From: Marisediminitalea alba
GTDB taxonomy: Bacteria; Pseudomonadota; Gammaproteobacteria; Enterobacterales; Alteromonadaceae
Reading direction: 5' to 3'
Assembly (NCBI RefSeq): GCF_002993365.1
Contig: NZ_PVNP01000160.1
Location: forward strand, 1-45,688
Length of the DNA stretch: 45,688 bases
The position numbers and the translations under genes are program-made. The notes below the pieces were generated by a model that was given only the letters and a program-made list of their open reading frames with translations, was not told the DNA's origin and ran no database searches. Each line of letters begins with the position of its first letter. Within the stretch, counting starts at the first letter, position 1. Positions 17,504-25,520 of the stretch are shown piece after piece.

Positions 17504-18502
17504 TTATGCGTTTTTACCGGCGTGCTTCTGTCCACCTTTACCCGGTTTAGATTTGTATCGTTCCCATGGAAAAAGGGCTTGGTAAAAACTGCCTTTATCC
17601 CAGAAGTCGGGCTCAGAGCAGCCAAGACACGGGTGCCCAGATTCAATAGGAAAACTGGTGCCTTGATTCCACTTAACGGTTGCACACGCATTAAAAGTTT
17701 CAGGCCCTTTGCAACCCAGCTCAAACAGACACCAGCCCTTCTTAGCCCCCTCGTCATCAAACGATTTTGCAAATTTACGTTGTTCAAAAAACGGACGCCG
17801 GTAACATCGGTCGTGAATGGTTTCACCAAAAAAGGCGAGTGGTCGTTGCAGTGCATCAAGGTCAGGAAAACGCTTAAATGTGAGGTAGTGAACCAACACT
17901 GCTGTTATCGCGATAGGCAGTGGTGGGCATCCTGAAATATTGACGATTGGTTTATCAGTAATGATGTCGCTGACTGCAACAGCGCCCGTCGGATTTGGGT
18001 TAGCTTTGGGGATCCCGCCAAAAGATGCGCAGGTACCAATGGCAATAATACCCGCAGCCTCTTTGGCCGATTCACGCAACATATCAACATTACTCATTCC
18101 ACTGATCGTTGAGTAACCGGGATTCCCCATCGGAACCGAACCATCGACCAACAGCAAATATTGTCCCTTGTGCGCTTCCATTGCAGCGCGTCGTGCCTCC
18201 TCTGCTTGCTCTCCAGCGGCAGCCATTATTGTATGTTGATAATCCAATGAAATGTGATCGAAGATAAGGCTTTCCAGAGTGGGGGCATGAGAGCGTAAAA
18301 TCGCCTCGGTGCACCCAGTACATTCTTGAAAGGGCAACCAAACAACAGAAGGTCGTTTTGCATTCCCCAGTGCATTGGCGAGGTCGGCAACCGCACTTTG
18401 AGGTAAGGCGAGCAATGATGCTGTCGTAGCGCAGAACTTTAGAAATGTGCGTCTGGATATACCTGACGCTTGTAACTGCGCATTTAGTGTGGGTAGAGAC
18501 AT
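17504..18502 (-). CDS. hynS: [NiFe]-hydrogenase small subunit with Tat signal
   Basis: A 332-residue iron-sulfur subunit. The Tat motif SRRTFLK (residues 16-22) directs export of the folded heterodimer. The proximal 4Fe-4S ligands are Cys61, Cys64, Cys158 and Cys192. The distal cluster uses His230, Cys233, Cys258 and Cys264, and the medial 3Fe-4S cluster Cys273, Cys292 and Cys295. The proximal motif is CTGC, without the two extra cysteines of the O2-tolerant Hyd-1/MBH type. The C-terminus ends in a lysine/glycine-rich tail with no transmembrane anchor, so membrane attachment must come from partners. The start ATG at 18502 has AGGAGG six bases upstream and is preferred to one at 18526. Confidence 0.95.
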   Translation of the reverse strand: MSLPTLNAQLQASGISRRTFLKFCATTASLLALPQSAVADLANALGNAKRPSVVWLPFQECTGCTEAILRSHAPTLESLIFDHISLDYQHTIMAAAGEQAEEARRAAMEAHKGQYLLLVDGSVPMGNPGYSTISGMSNVDMLRESAKEAAGIIAIGTCASFGGIPKANPNPTGAVAVSDIITDKPIVNISGCPPLPIAITAVLVHYLTFKRFPDLDALQRPLAFFGETIHDRCYRRPFFEQRKFAKSFDDEGAKKGWCLFELGCKGPETFNACATVKWNQGTSFPIESGHPCLGCSEPDFWDKGSFYQALFPWERYKSKPGKGGQKHAGKNA

Positions 18503-18503
18503 T

Positions 18504-18938
18504 TTAATCCTCCTCAGCCGCGTCATTAGTCGATGTATCAGACATTGCTTGAATGTCTGATACGATATTATTGAGCGATAACACCATATCTTCTGGTTGA
18601 GATTTTATTAGCGGTGGACAGTCACAGATATGCACATATTTGCCCATGATCTCGGCTTCCTCGTTGTAATGTGTTTCAAGCCAGACGCCGGTATATCGTG
18701 ATTCGATTACCACTGTGTCACCCAGTGCCTGAATATCTGCTTTCACTTCTCCATGACCCAGAAAAGTCTCCAACTGTGATTCTTCACTTGCACTCAATGG
18801 CAATCGCCGCAGGTCTATCGTGGTTTCTTCTTGCTGCGCAAGTAACTGGGATAAGGCATGACGAATCTGATGCAAAAGCGGGATCACATTGCCCGTAGTG
18901 TCAGCATTTGATGTTATAAAAATGAGTTCTTCGTTCAT
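18504..18938 (-). CDS. hupH: HupH/HyaF-type hydrogenase expression protein
   Basis: A 144-residue protein of the HupH/HyaF C-terminal-domain family, which assists maturation of the iron-sulfur small subunit. Characteristic stretches are GHGEVKADIQ, ESRYTGVWLETHYN and YVHICDCPPLI. It is about half the length of typical HupH/HyaF proteins (about 280 residues), so it may represent a single-domain form. The ATG at 18938 overlaps the end of hynD (18935) by four bases. Its stop lies just ahead of the hynS start. Confidence 0.8.
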   Translation of the reverse strand: MNEELIFITSNADTTGNVIPLLHQIRHALSQLLAQQEETTIDLRRLPLSASEESQLETFLGHGEVKADIQALGDTVVIESRYTGVWLETHYNEEAEIMGKYVHICDCPPLIKSQPEDMVLSLNNIVSDIQAMSDTSTNDAAEED

Positions 18939-19489
18939 CGTGACTGCTTTTCAATCGCTGGGGTATTGGCGTGAACCTTACCGGTAGAAAGACACGCAAA
19001 CGCGATATCCATAATGGAAGAGAGCGCGACACTGACTTTTGGACTTAAGGACGTCCCCCACTCGATTGCTTCAGGCTCTACGCCAATTAACGTCACTTCA
19101 GTCGGTTTTGAAAACAATGTTTGGCTGGTTAATAAGGTATCGCGTAACGTAATTTGGTGAACAGAGTGCGCCGTTGCCTGTTCAAATTGCTGCGCGATTT
19201 CATCATCTTTGAAGACTTTAACCGTGCCTGCGGGACATCGCATATAGGCGGCATCTATGACAATGGTATGATCTGAATTTGACACCCATTCTAATAATTC
19301 GTAGCTCAGTGTCCCAGCATCAATGCACGACACATTTGAATAGTCTTCAAGCATGGGCTGTAAGGCTTGGATAGCATGTATACCAACGCCATCATCACGC
19401 TGTAAAATGTTTCCTACCCCTATTATGGTATATTGCTTAACCTTGTTTGCGACGCGAACTGCTGGCGTACATGTTTTTGCGGATTGCAT
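18935..19489 (-). CDS. hynD: Hydrogenase large-subunit endopeptidase
   Basis: A 184-residue nickel-dependent aspartic-type maturation protease of the HyaD/HupD/HybD family. It removes the C-terminal extension from HynL once nickel is inserted. The N-terminal GVGNILQRDDGVG motif carries the conserved ligand region, and IDAGTLSYELL and VIDAAYM follow. HSVHQITLRDTL provides the expected His. The C-terminus is longer than in E. coli HybD. The ATG at 19489 is used because it has AGAGGC just upstream and lies after the permease stop. An upstream in-frame start would overlap the permease gene. Confidence 0.92.
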   Translation of the reverse strand: MQSAKTCTPAVRVANKVKQYTIIGVGNILQRDDGVGIHAIQALQPMLEDYSNVSCIDAGTLSYELLEWVSNSDHTIVIDAAYMRCPAGTVKVFKDDEIAQQFEQATAHSVHQITLRDTLLTSQTLFSKPTEVTLIGVEPEAIEWGTSLSPKVSVALSSIMDIAFACLSTGKVHANTPAIEKQSR

Positions 19490-19505
19490 TAGCCTCTGTC
19501 CTCTA

Positions 19506-20729
19506 TTAACTGTGCGGTGCTGGTATTGACCAGCCAATCACAAAGGATAAGGAAACAACAATCGCGCAAAGACCAAGCAATTGAAGCGATTTGAAGCGTT
19601 GTTCTTTGGGCCGCAGTAGTACGAGCTTGAATGCGATGAGTGTTTGTATAAGGTAATAAAGTGCAAATCCCTTTGACGCGAGATTAATGATTTCAAATAC
19701 GTTGGATGACCAAACTAATATGCCCGCAATCGCGATAACCAGAACATAGTAAAACTGAGGAGATATGGGTAAGTGGAAGAGTTCTTTTAGCAGTCCTCCG
19801 CCACCGATAGTATCGGCCAATGCGGCGCTTAACTGACTTGCTGTCGCTGCCACTAACAATAATATGGGCAATACCCAAATGGCTTGACCCAGGGTATAAC
19901 TAATGGTGGTTTCATTCAGTTCGGTTATCGGAAAATCGAGAAATATGGGACAGGTTAAACCAATAAACACAGCGTAAAGAAAAATGGCAATCCACTGGGC
20001 ATATCGCCCTGCTTTAATGCGCTGCTCTGCATTGTAGTTACTGCCCATGAAGCGCGTTGTCTCAAACCCTTGCGTAACCATGAGCATACCCGCGAGCATA
20101 CTAAGGGTTTCAAAATGGCTGAGGGATTGTATCGCTTCGTGTTTAAACCACGCACTTTGGACTTGTATGTCGTAGGTTGCCAGCGCGACAAGCACACCCA
20201 CAATAATCGCCAACTTAATGGTTACCGCGAATAGCTCGATGGTCTCTAGCCCTCTCGCACCGCGAAGCCAAGCGACCAGCATAATGATGACAAGCAGCCC
20301 ACTGGTAAACAATTTAATGAGTGTTGTATCAGCGATAGCCAAGCGGTCAAAGACAAATGCGGCAAACAAGCTAATGTAAAACGCCACGGAAATCGCATAG
20401 GCAGCGCCAAGTGCCCATTGACTGGCTTTCTCAAGCGTTGCGATACTGCCGTGGGGATTGCGAGCAAGCTCAGGCTCTGCGTGACGTATATTGAAGCGAA
20501 TGACCGAACCCAACGTATATGCCAGAATGGACAACAGAATAATGCCCAGCAGCGCCCATTTGCCCATCACCGAATGCAGCAGTGGTGCAATGATCAAAAA
20601 GCCACTGCCAATTATTGAAGCCAACGGGGTGACTGTTGCTCGCCATTGGACAGATTGTCGTAGGCGAGGCAGAAACAATACTATTGCTACCAACAGTGAG
20701 GTTGCCAGCGCAATGGAATTTGTGATCAC
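19506..20729 (-). CDS. APC-superfamily permease within the hydrogenase operon
   Basis: A 407-residue polytopic membrane protein with about 11 hydrophobic helices. The first helix region holds the sequence PLASIIGSGFLIIAP, like the broken helix 1 of amino-acid/polyamine/organocation (APC) permeases. The helix 6 region contains TQGFETTRFMG, like the FxGFE motif. It lacks the DPGN and MPH motifs of NRAMP metal transporters. It is encoded between the cytochrome c and endopeptidase genes (12 bp and 16 bp gaps) on the same transcript. Its substrate is unknown. Import of a nickel ligand such as histidine is a speculation based only on context. The start is GTG at 20729 behind a GGGGGTG ribosome site. 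Confidence 0.7.
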   Translation of the reverse strand: MITNSIALATSLLVAIVLFLPRLRQSVQWRATVTPLASIIGSGFLIIAPLLHSVMGKWALLGIILLSILAYTLGSVIRFNIRHAEPELARNPHGSIATLEKASQWALGAAYAISVAFYISLFAAFVFDRLAIADTTLIKLFTSGLLVIIMLVAWLRGARGLETIELFAVTIKLAIIVGVLVALATYDIQVQSAWFKHEAIQSLSHFETLSMLAGMLMVTQGFETTRFMGSNYNAEQRIKAGRYAQWIAIFLYAVFIGLTCPIFLDFPITELNETTISYTLGQAIWVLPILLLVAATASQLSAALADTIGGGGLLKELFHLPISPQFYYVLVIAIAGILVWSSNVFEIINLASKGFALYYLIQTLIAFKLVLLRPKEQRFKSLQLLGLCAIVVSLSFVIGWSIPAPHS

Positions 20730-20741
20730 AGTTTCACCCCC

Positions 20742-21536
20742 TTAATGATGCTTGTACCAGCCGGCACGCTTAATATCGTTCCAGGAAGTCGATTGATGAC
20801 AGGCATAACACGCCTCCACTTTGGCTTTTGGCTCGCCAGCGACTTTGGCGGAAATCATTTTAAAATGTTGCATGTAGTGACTGGGCGGCGCTTCATGACA
20901 TTGATTGCAATCACGAGATTGACTCGAGGGGTGAATAAACGTCGGCAGTGACCACTTGTCTGTACTGTGGCATTGCACGCAATCCTCTCCGAACAACGTA
21001 AAGTGGCGATCATCGTTGCTGTGGCACTGTGAACAATTCAATAATGCTTCTTTATCACTGACGTCGGGATGCACAAATAGGGGATCAGCCGTTTGCTTAT
21101 TCGCTAGAACATTTTCTAAAAAAGCCATCGTGGCTGCGCCTTCGTCAAACGGCACGTTTGGGTTGGGGAGCATATTGAACCCAATATCGACCAATGCAAT
21201 ATGGTTCATCAGTGAAATCTTAGCATCCTCACCTTGATGCTCAGTATGACAACTAGCACATTCTGTTATGTCGGCGTGAAACGCAGTAGGTTGACGCGCG
21301 ACGATATGCGTATCATTTGCATGACAGGCCACACACTTGTCGCGCTCAACGCCTTCTACTGGCGTGTGACAACTCAAGCAGTCATCCGCCAAAAACGCAT
21401 GCGCTTTGCTCAGTGAACCAGGCTCTACCATTTGTTCCCACGGAATTTTTGCAAGATCCTCTGGTGTGTGAAAAAAATGGCTAACACCAAAGCCCGCTGC
21501 AACTAAGCCCAGAATAACTATTATCCACTTGATCAT
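20742..21536 (-). CDS. Membrane-anchored heptaheme cytochrome c
   Basis: A 264-residue multiheme c-type cytochrome with an uncleaved N-terminal transmembrane anchor (residues 4-20) and a periplasmic body. Seven CXXCH motifs are present at about 53, 68, 93, 168, 186, 210 and 243, arranged as a group of three and a group of four. Many additional His residues can act as distal ligands. It would take electrons from the hydrogenase small subunit and pass them to the cytochrome b encoded upstream. The ATG at 21536 overlaps the cytochrome b stop (21533) by four bases. This is a larger c-type partner than the single cytochrome b used by standard uptake hydrogenases. Confidence 0.9.
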   Translation of the reverse strand: MIKWIIVILGLVAAGFGVSHFFHTPEDLAKIPWEQMVEPGSLSKAHAFLADDCLSCHTPVEGVERDKCVACHANDTHIVARQPTAFHADITECASCHTEHQGEDAKISLMNHIALVDIGFNMLPNPNVPFDEGAATMAFLENVLANKQTADPLFVHPDVSDKEALLNCSQCHSNDDRHFTLFGEDCVQCHSTDKWSLPTFIHPSSQSRDCNQCHEAPPSHYMQHFKMISAKVAGEPKAKVEACYACHQSTSWNDIKRAGWYKHH

Positions 21537-22291
21537 AACCAGCGTAGTCCAAAATAAACTTCACTAAAAATGTGAAAGAACAATACGCCATAGAGCGTTA
21601 TCGAAATCACGATATGAAACTTCAACCAACGAGCAAACCAAGTTTTCGCAGTGTCGTGAATCAGAATGCTGTATTCAACATCAGAAATGGCATCGATAAT
21701 GGATAGAACCTTACTCTCTTGTCGAAACAGCTTACTTTGCGCTGAAATAGGTACACTTAAAGCAATGTATGGAATGTGTCTCGCTGATGTTTGGGCGAAA
21801 TTCGAATATCTTACGTCGCAGACCGCGTCTTTAAGCGATTGTTTGGCGCTTGAAAGTGCACCTTGGAGTTCTGTCACTTGACGCTTTTTCTCTTTTACAT
21901 TTGAGGAAATAAGCCCTAGCACATACCGACCAACAAACCCACTGATCACAACGACCATCATAAAGATGATGATGGAGACTCCAGTAGCACTATCAAAACG
22001 ATGAGCGCTATGGATGAGTGCAAGAATAGGTCCCAATACTCCAGCATAAATATGAATGCGCAGTAGCGTAGGCATGGCTATTTGCTTGGTAACGACTTTC
22101 TTTAGTGCTTTGTTGCGTTTAATGATCATGTAAAGCAACGGAATAAACATTAATACCAGCGCAGTCAAACCAACGACAAATCCAGCAAAGCTGCCAGGGA
22201 ATGCTGGGTCACGGTGCCACACAAACCCTAGCCAAAGTAAGATCATTAAGACCACCAAGCTGCCTACAATGGTTCGCTCTTGACTATTCAC
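21533..22291 (-). CDS. Di-heme cytochrome b-like membrane protein
   Basis: A 252-residue membrane protein with about five transmembrane helices and a cytoplasmic or periplasmic helical loop (130-160). Two histidine pairs with identical spacing stand out: His80/His94 in one helix and His226/His240 in the last helix. This spacing (13 intervening residues) is a classic bis-heme b arrangement, giving one heme near each side of the membrane. It is therefore predicted to carry electrons across the membrane between the heptaheme cytochrome and the flavin reductase. The start touches the reductase stop at 22291. It does not resemble HyaC/HupC closely by eye. Confidence 0.75.
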   Translation of the reverse strand: MNSQERTIVGSLVVLMILLWLGFVWHRDPAFPGSFAGFVVGLTALVLMFIPLLYMIIKRNKALKKVVTKQIAMPTLLRIHIYAGVLGPILALIHSAHRFDSATGVSIIIFMMVVVISGFVGRYVLGLISSNVKEKKRQVTELQGALSSAKQSLKDAVCDVRYSNFAQTSARHIPYIALSVPISAQSKLFRQESKVLSIIDAISDVEYSILIHDTAKTWFARWLKFHIVISITLYGVLFFHIFSEVYFGLRWL

Positions 22292-24228
22292 TATGCTTCC
22301 ACCTCCACATCAGTTTTAGGGATGGCTTGACAGGCTAAAATATAACCACTGACCCTATCTTCTGGCTCCAACCCATCATCAACCTCCATATCAACATCGC
22401 CGCGCAGTAATTTCACTTTGCAACTGCCGCAAGAGCCTGCCCGGCACGAATTCTCAATATCAACATCAAGTCCATCAGCAACGTCCAATACGGTTTCATC
22501 TGTGCCGGCTTGTGCCTGTGCATTTGATAAACTAAATCGCACTTGGCGCGTATTGTTTACAGGCGTGTTTGGGGCGACCTCCGTTTTAGTGGCCGTTTTC
22601 TTCGGACTCGCACCACCGAAAGCTTCTGTTTTAATATTCGCTTCAGGCATACCCAATTCAGATAAAATATCCTTGGTTGCATCCATCATTGCCGGCGGCC
22701 CACAAATGTGTGCTGTTTTTAATGCTATGTCCGGCACGAATTCATTTATCAATGCCGATGAAAAACGCCCCTGAGGTCCCATCCAAGAAGTGCCATCCGC
22801 CTGTGTCATACTGACGAGTACTTTCAACCTTGGGTGACGTGCTTGTAGATATTTTAATTCCTGTTCAAAAATAAAATCGTTAGACGTTCGCGTACAAAAC
22901 AGAAAATAAATGTCACCGTCCCAGCACGTCGTGGTTAAATAACGCACCGCGCTCATCATGGGCGTGATCCCAACCCCCCCTGAAATCAATACAACGCTAC
23001 TTGCATCTTGACCATTGAAGTAAAACTTGCCGCCAGGCGCTTTAATTGAAAGCGTATCTCCCACATTTACGACGTCATGCATATGACGAGAAACAACACC
23101 GAATTCCTCGCGTTTGATGGTGACTTCAAAGTAATACTGCTCAGTGGGTGATGATGCGATGGTGTAAGACCGCTTCACCGGTTTTTCAACACCATCAATC
23201 GTGAGCGTAAAAGTCACAAATTGTCCAGGTTCAAAACTAAATGGGATGACTTGACCATCGGCGCTGGCAAGTCGAAACGTTTTAACATCATGGGTCTCAT
23301 GAAAAATACCGGTGACTTGCATACTGCCACTATAGACACCTTTACGCGGTGACATAGTCGTAGAAGGTAATACATGCGCTGTAGCGGGTATTAAAACAGC
23401 GTCAGTCCCTACAGGTGCGTTAGTAGGTATCTCGTTAGGTGATGTTTGCTTAGTGGGCGCAGAAGCGCTTGCGGTCTCAGTGGACCTAAGCTCTTCTAGC
23501 AATGCGGCAGCTCTGCGCATTTTAAATCCATAAACATACACCATGACGACAGTGAAGATCAGCAGAACAAGCATCACTGCAGTATGAAACGGCGTCATGC
23601 CAAATAGTGTTGAGGAATCATTCACTGGTGAACTGGGTAGCAAATTCATTTGCGATTTAAACCAGGTTAATGCCACTCTTCTGGGATCTTGCCCATCTTG
23701 TATTGCCCGTTTTGCCGCAAGACCACTATCAAAATGCGCGATCCCTTCTTTAACGGTCTCAACAGCTACTTGCATTTGGGTATAGTCATCAACGGCTGCG
23801 GCACGGGCGAGCGATTCAAACCCGGTAGTCAGTTGTTCACTTCCTTGTTGCATACGCGCCGACGCTTTGCCTAAGATACTATCTCTTTGTTCCGGCGTGG
23901 TTGATTGCATCCGCATTAAAGTTGGATAGAGATCTTTAGGTTTAGGCGCTCCCATTTTCTCCATCATTTTATCCATGCCTTTTGCCATACCTGGCCCCAT
24001 CATTGCGTTGGCATTGCCCGGCTGACCTTTAACTTGGTTGGCTAAAGGCGGAGAATCTGTGCTTGCCGCAACAATCGGCCCATTCGCTGCCTCAGGATGA
24101 TGACTGGCATGCTCACTATCCTCAGTCTGTTGCTGTGCGTGCGCATTTATAATCACGAAAAAAAGAACGACGTTTAGAATGACACAATAGCGGTGAATGA
24201 TTGATGCGCGTTTACTCCCCCTAGTCAT
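22291..24228 (-). CDS. Membrane-anchored FAD/NAD(P) oxidoreductase with C-terminal 2Fe-2S domain
   Basis: A 645-residue fusion. Residues 1-31 are a signal or anchor. Residues 32-205 form a Met/His-bearing periplasmic region (including GMAKGMDKMMEKMG). Residues 213-233 are a transmembrane helix followed by KMRR, which places the rest in the cytoplasm. Residues 300-540 are a ferredoxin-NADP reductase module with FAD motif RSYT (353-356), nucleotide motif GGVGITPM (417-424) and CGPPAMM (509-515). Residues 560-645 are a plant-type 2Fe-2S domain with Cys595, Cys600, Cys603 and Cys633. It probably exchanges electrons between the cytochrome b and cytoplasmic NAD(P). The ATG overlaps the upstream gene by four bases. 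Confidence 0.85.
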   Translation of the reverse strand: MTRGSKRASIIHRYCVILNVVLFFVIINAHAQQQTEDSEHASHHPEAANGPIVAASTDSPPLANQVKGQPGNANAMMGPGMAKGMDKMMEKMGAPKPKDLYPTLMRMQSTTPEQRDSILGKASARMQQGSEQLTTGFESLARAAAVDDYTQMQVAVETVKEGIAHFDSGLAAKRAIQDGQDPRRVALTWFKSQMNLLPSSPVNDSSTLFGMTPFHTAVMLVLLIFTVVMVYVYGFKMRRAAALLEELRSTETASASAPTKQTSPNEIPTNAPVGTDAVLIPATAHVLPSTTMSPRKGVYSGSMQVTGIFHETHDVKTFRLASADGQVIPFSFEPGQFVTFTLTIDGVEKPVKRSYTIASSPTEQYYFEVTIKREEFGVVSRHMHDVVNVGDTLSIKAPGGKFYFNGQDASSVVLISGGVGITPMMSAVRYLTTTCWDGDIYFLFCTRTSNDFIFEQELKYLQARHPRLKVLVSMTQADGTSWMGPQGRFSSALINEFVPDIALKTAHICGPPAMMDATKDILSELGMPEANIKTEAFGGASPKKTATKTEVAPNTPVNNTRQVRFSLSNAQAQAGTDETVLDVADGLDVDIENSCRAGSCGSCKVKLLRGDVDMEVDDGLEPEDRVSGYILACQAIPKTDVEVEA

Positions 24229-25070
24229 GACGCATCCTTTTGTTCAGCCGCCCATAGCGCATTTATTTTCGCAATCTGCGGGGGTGTTAATACTGAGACG
24301 GCTTTCCCCACCGAAGCAATAAACTGTAGGCGTAGGGTGCTGTTTATGGCCTCTATTTCACTAATGGTGTCTTTAATATTGTCGTATTGAGGCAATCCTT
24401 GGGCTGTCAATTCCCACAATAATGCCTCTAATGCACTACGCTGCTGCGCAAGGCTTTTTTGGGAAGACTCCCACTCAGATTGAATCGATAACAACGTTTG
24501 ATACTGCGTATCTGTTAGTTCTAATGTTGTTGTGTGGTTTAAGAAAAAGGCTTGTTCACCAAGGTGGTAAATATGAGGTGCACTACTCGCACCTGGCAAG
24601 CTTATCGTTGATGAAGGTTTGGATATCTCCGGTGTATTTTGTTCAGGAGGCATACCCATCATCGAACTATTTTTCATCATCATCTTACACATCATCCCCA
24701 TGCAAGACTTTCCGTTCATTGTCATCTTCTTTTTCCCTTTTCCCATGCCCATCTTCATCTTGCTCGTCGCTTTGGGGGGCGTAGATGATTCGTTGAGTTG
24801 AGGGCTGGCATCGCTTTGTTTAACGCCGATATTGCTTTTTGATCGCGCTGCCAGTGAGTTGTCTAATGAGCGCAAAGCTGATTGGATCTTTGCAAAGTCA
24901 GCCGGTGCTAACTCGGGCGCAGTGTCTGAAGATTGTGTTTCTTGAGATTTTTCTTTCGAACTAGTTTGTTGTGTTACCGCTGAACACGCGGTTGTGAATA
25001 AGACACTAGATAATACCAGACTCACAATAGCCGCTAAACGGTAGGTTTGGTGACACTCTCTAATCTTCAC
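24225..25070 (-). CDS. Met-rich lipoprotein, Spy/CpxP-like
   Basis: A 281-residue lipoprotein with lipobox LFTTAC. The middle (residues about 105-145) is very rich in Met and Lys with two Cys (KMKMGMGKGKKKM and a later CMGMMCKMMMK stretch), an arrangement suited to Cu(I)/Ag(I) binding. The C-terminal 110 residues are helical and carry ELTDTQYQ and LTPPQIAK segments similar to the LTxxQ repeats of periplasmic metal-sensing chaperones of the CpxP/Spy/ZraP group. The start is GTG at 25070 with AGGAG about ten bases upstream. It is translationally coupled to the reductase gene. A role in buffering metal for, or protecting, the hydrogenase electron chain is inference. Confidence 0.7.
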   Translation of the reverse strand: MKIRECHQTYRLAAIVSLVLSSVLFTTACSAVTQQTSSKEKSQETQSSDTAPELAPADFAKIQSALRSLDNSLAARSKSNIGVKQSDASPQLNESSTPPKATSKMKMGMGKGKKKMTMNGKSCMGMMCKMMMKNSSMMGMPPEQNTPEISKPSSTISLPGASSAPHIYHLGEQAFFLNHTTTLELTDTQYQTLLSIQSEWESSQKSLAQQRSALEALLWELTAQGLPQYDNIKDTISEIEAINSTLRLQFIASVGKAVSVLTPPQIAKINALWAAEQKDAS

Positions 25071-25099
25071 AACGGCATGCTCCTATTCAAAAATATCGA

Positions 25100-25456
25100 T
25101 TAAAACCCACGATCAAACTCGACCATGTCATAACGTGCAAGTTCGCCATCAAGTACAATAGCCTCTGCAAAATGCTCATCCTTCGTCTTACCTAATCGAA
25201 TTTTGCCCACGAATTCGCGCGAGTAGCCGTCTTCCCCTTCAGAAATTGCTGTCGCATCAAAAACGGTGCGATAAACATTAAAGACTTGATGTTCTTTGAG
25301 ACCATCGGTGTCAGAGACACACACCACTACTTGTTTATCATCGACGGTAACAACCTGCCCACTCATGATGTAGTCATGGTATACCTGGCTTGCACAGCCC
25401 CCTAGTAGCCCAACAGACAAGACTGCAATTGATAAAAGCTTGATTAATTTGTTCAT
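25100..25456 (-). CDS. Small lipoprotein of unknown function
   Basis: A 118-residue lipoprotein with lipobox LLGGC at residues 17-21. The mature domain is mostly beta-strand (SGQVVTVDDKQVVVCVSD, then HQVFNVYRTV), suggesting a small SH3-like or OB-like barrel, with one further Cys. No named family is recognised. It lies 29 bp upstream of the Spy-like lipoprotein gene and 64 bp after the Met-rich protein gene, so it belongs to the head of the hydrogenase operon. Confidence 0.65.
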   Translation of the reverse strand: MNKLIKLLSIAVLSVGLLGGCASQVYHDYIMSGQVVTVDDKQVVVCVSDTDGLKEHQVFNVYRTVFDATAISEGEDGYSREFVGKIRLGKTKDEHFAEAIVLDGELARYDMVEFDRGF

Positions 25457-25520
25457 GTAAAACTCCCGCGATTATTAAAAGAAAAGAGGCAGTCGCTTTT
25501 CCAGCCTCATAACGCATTGA

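Noticed and set aside
17504..18502. O2-tolerant six-cysteine hydrogenase
   Set aside because: The two additional proximal cysteines are absent (CTGC, and GTCASFGG without a following Cys).
19506..20729. NRAMP-type nickel/manganese transporter
   Set aside because: The DPGN and MPH motifs are not present; the helix 1 and helix 6 patterns fit APC amino-acid permeases better.
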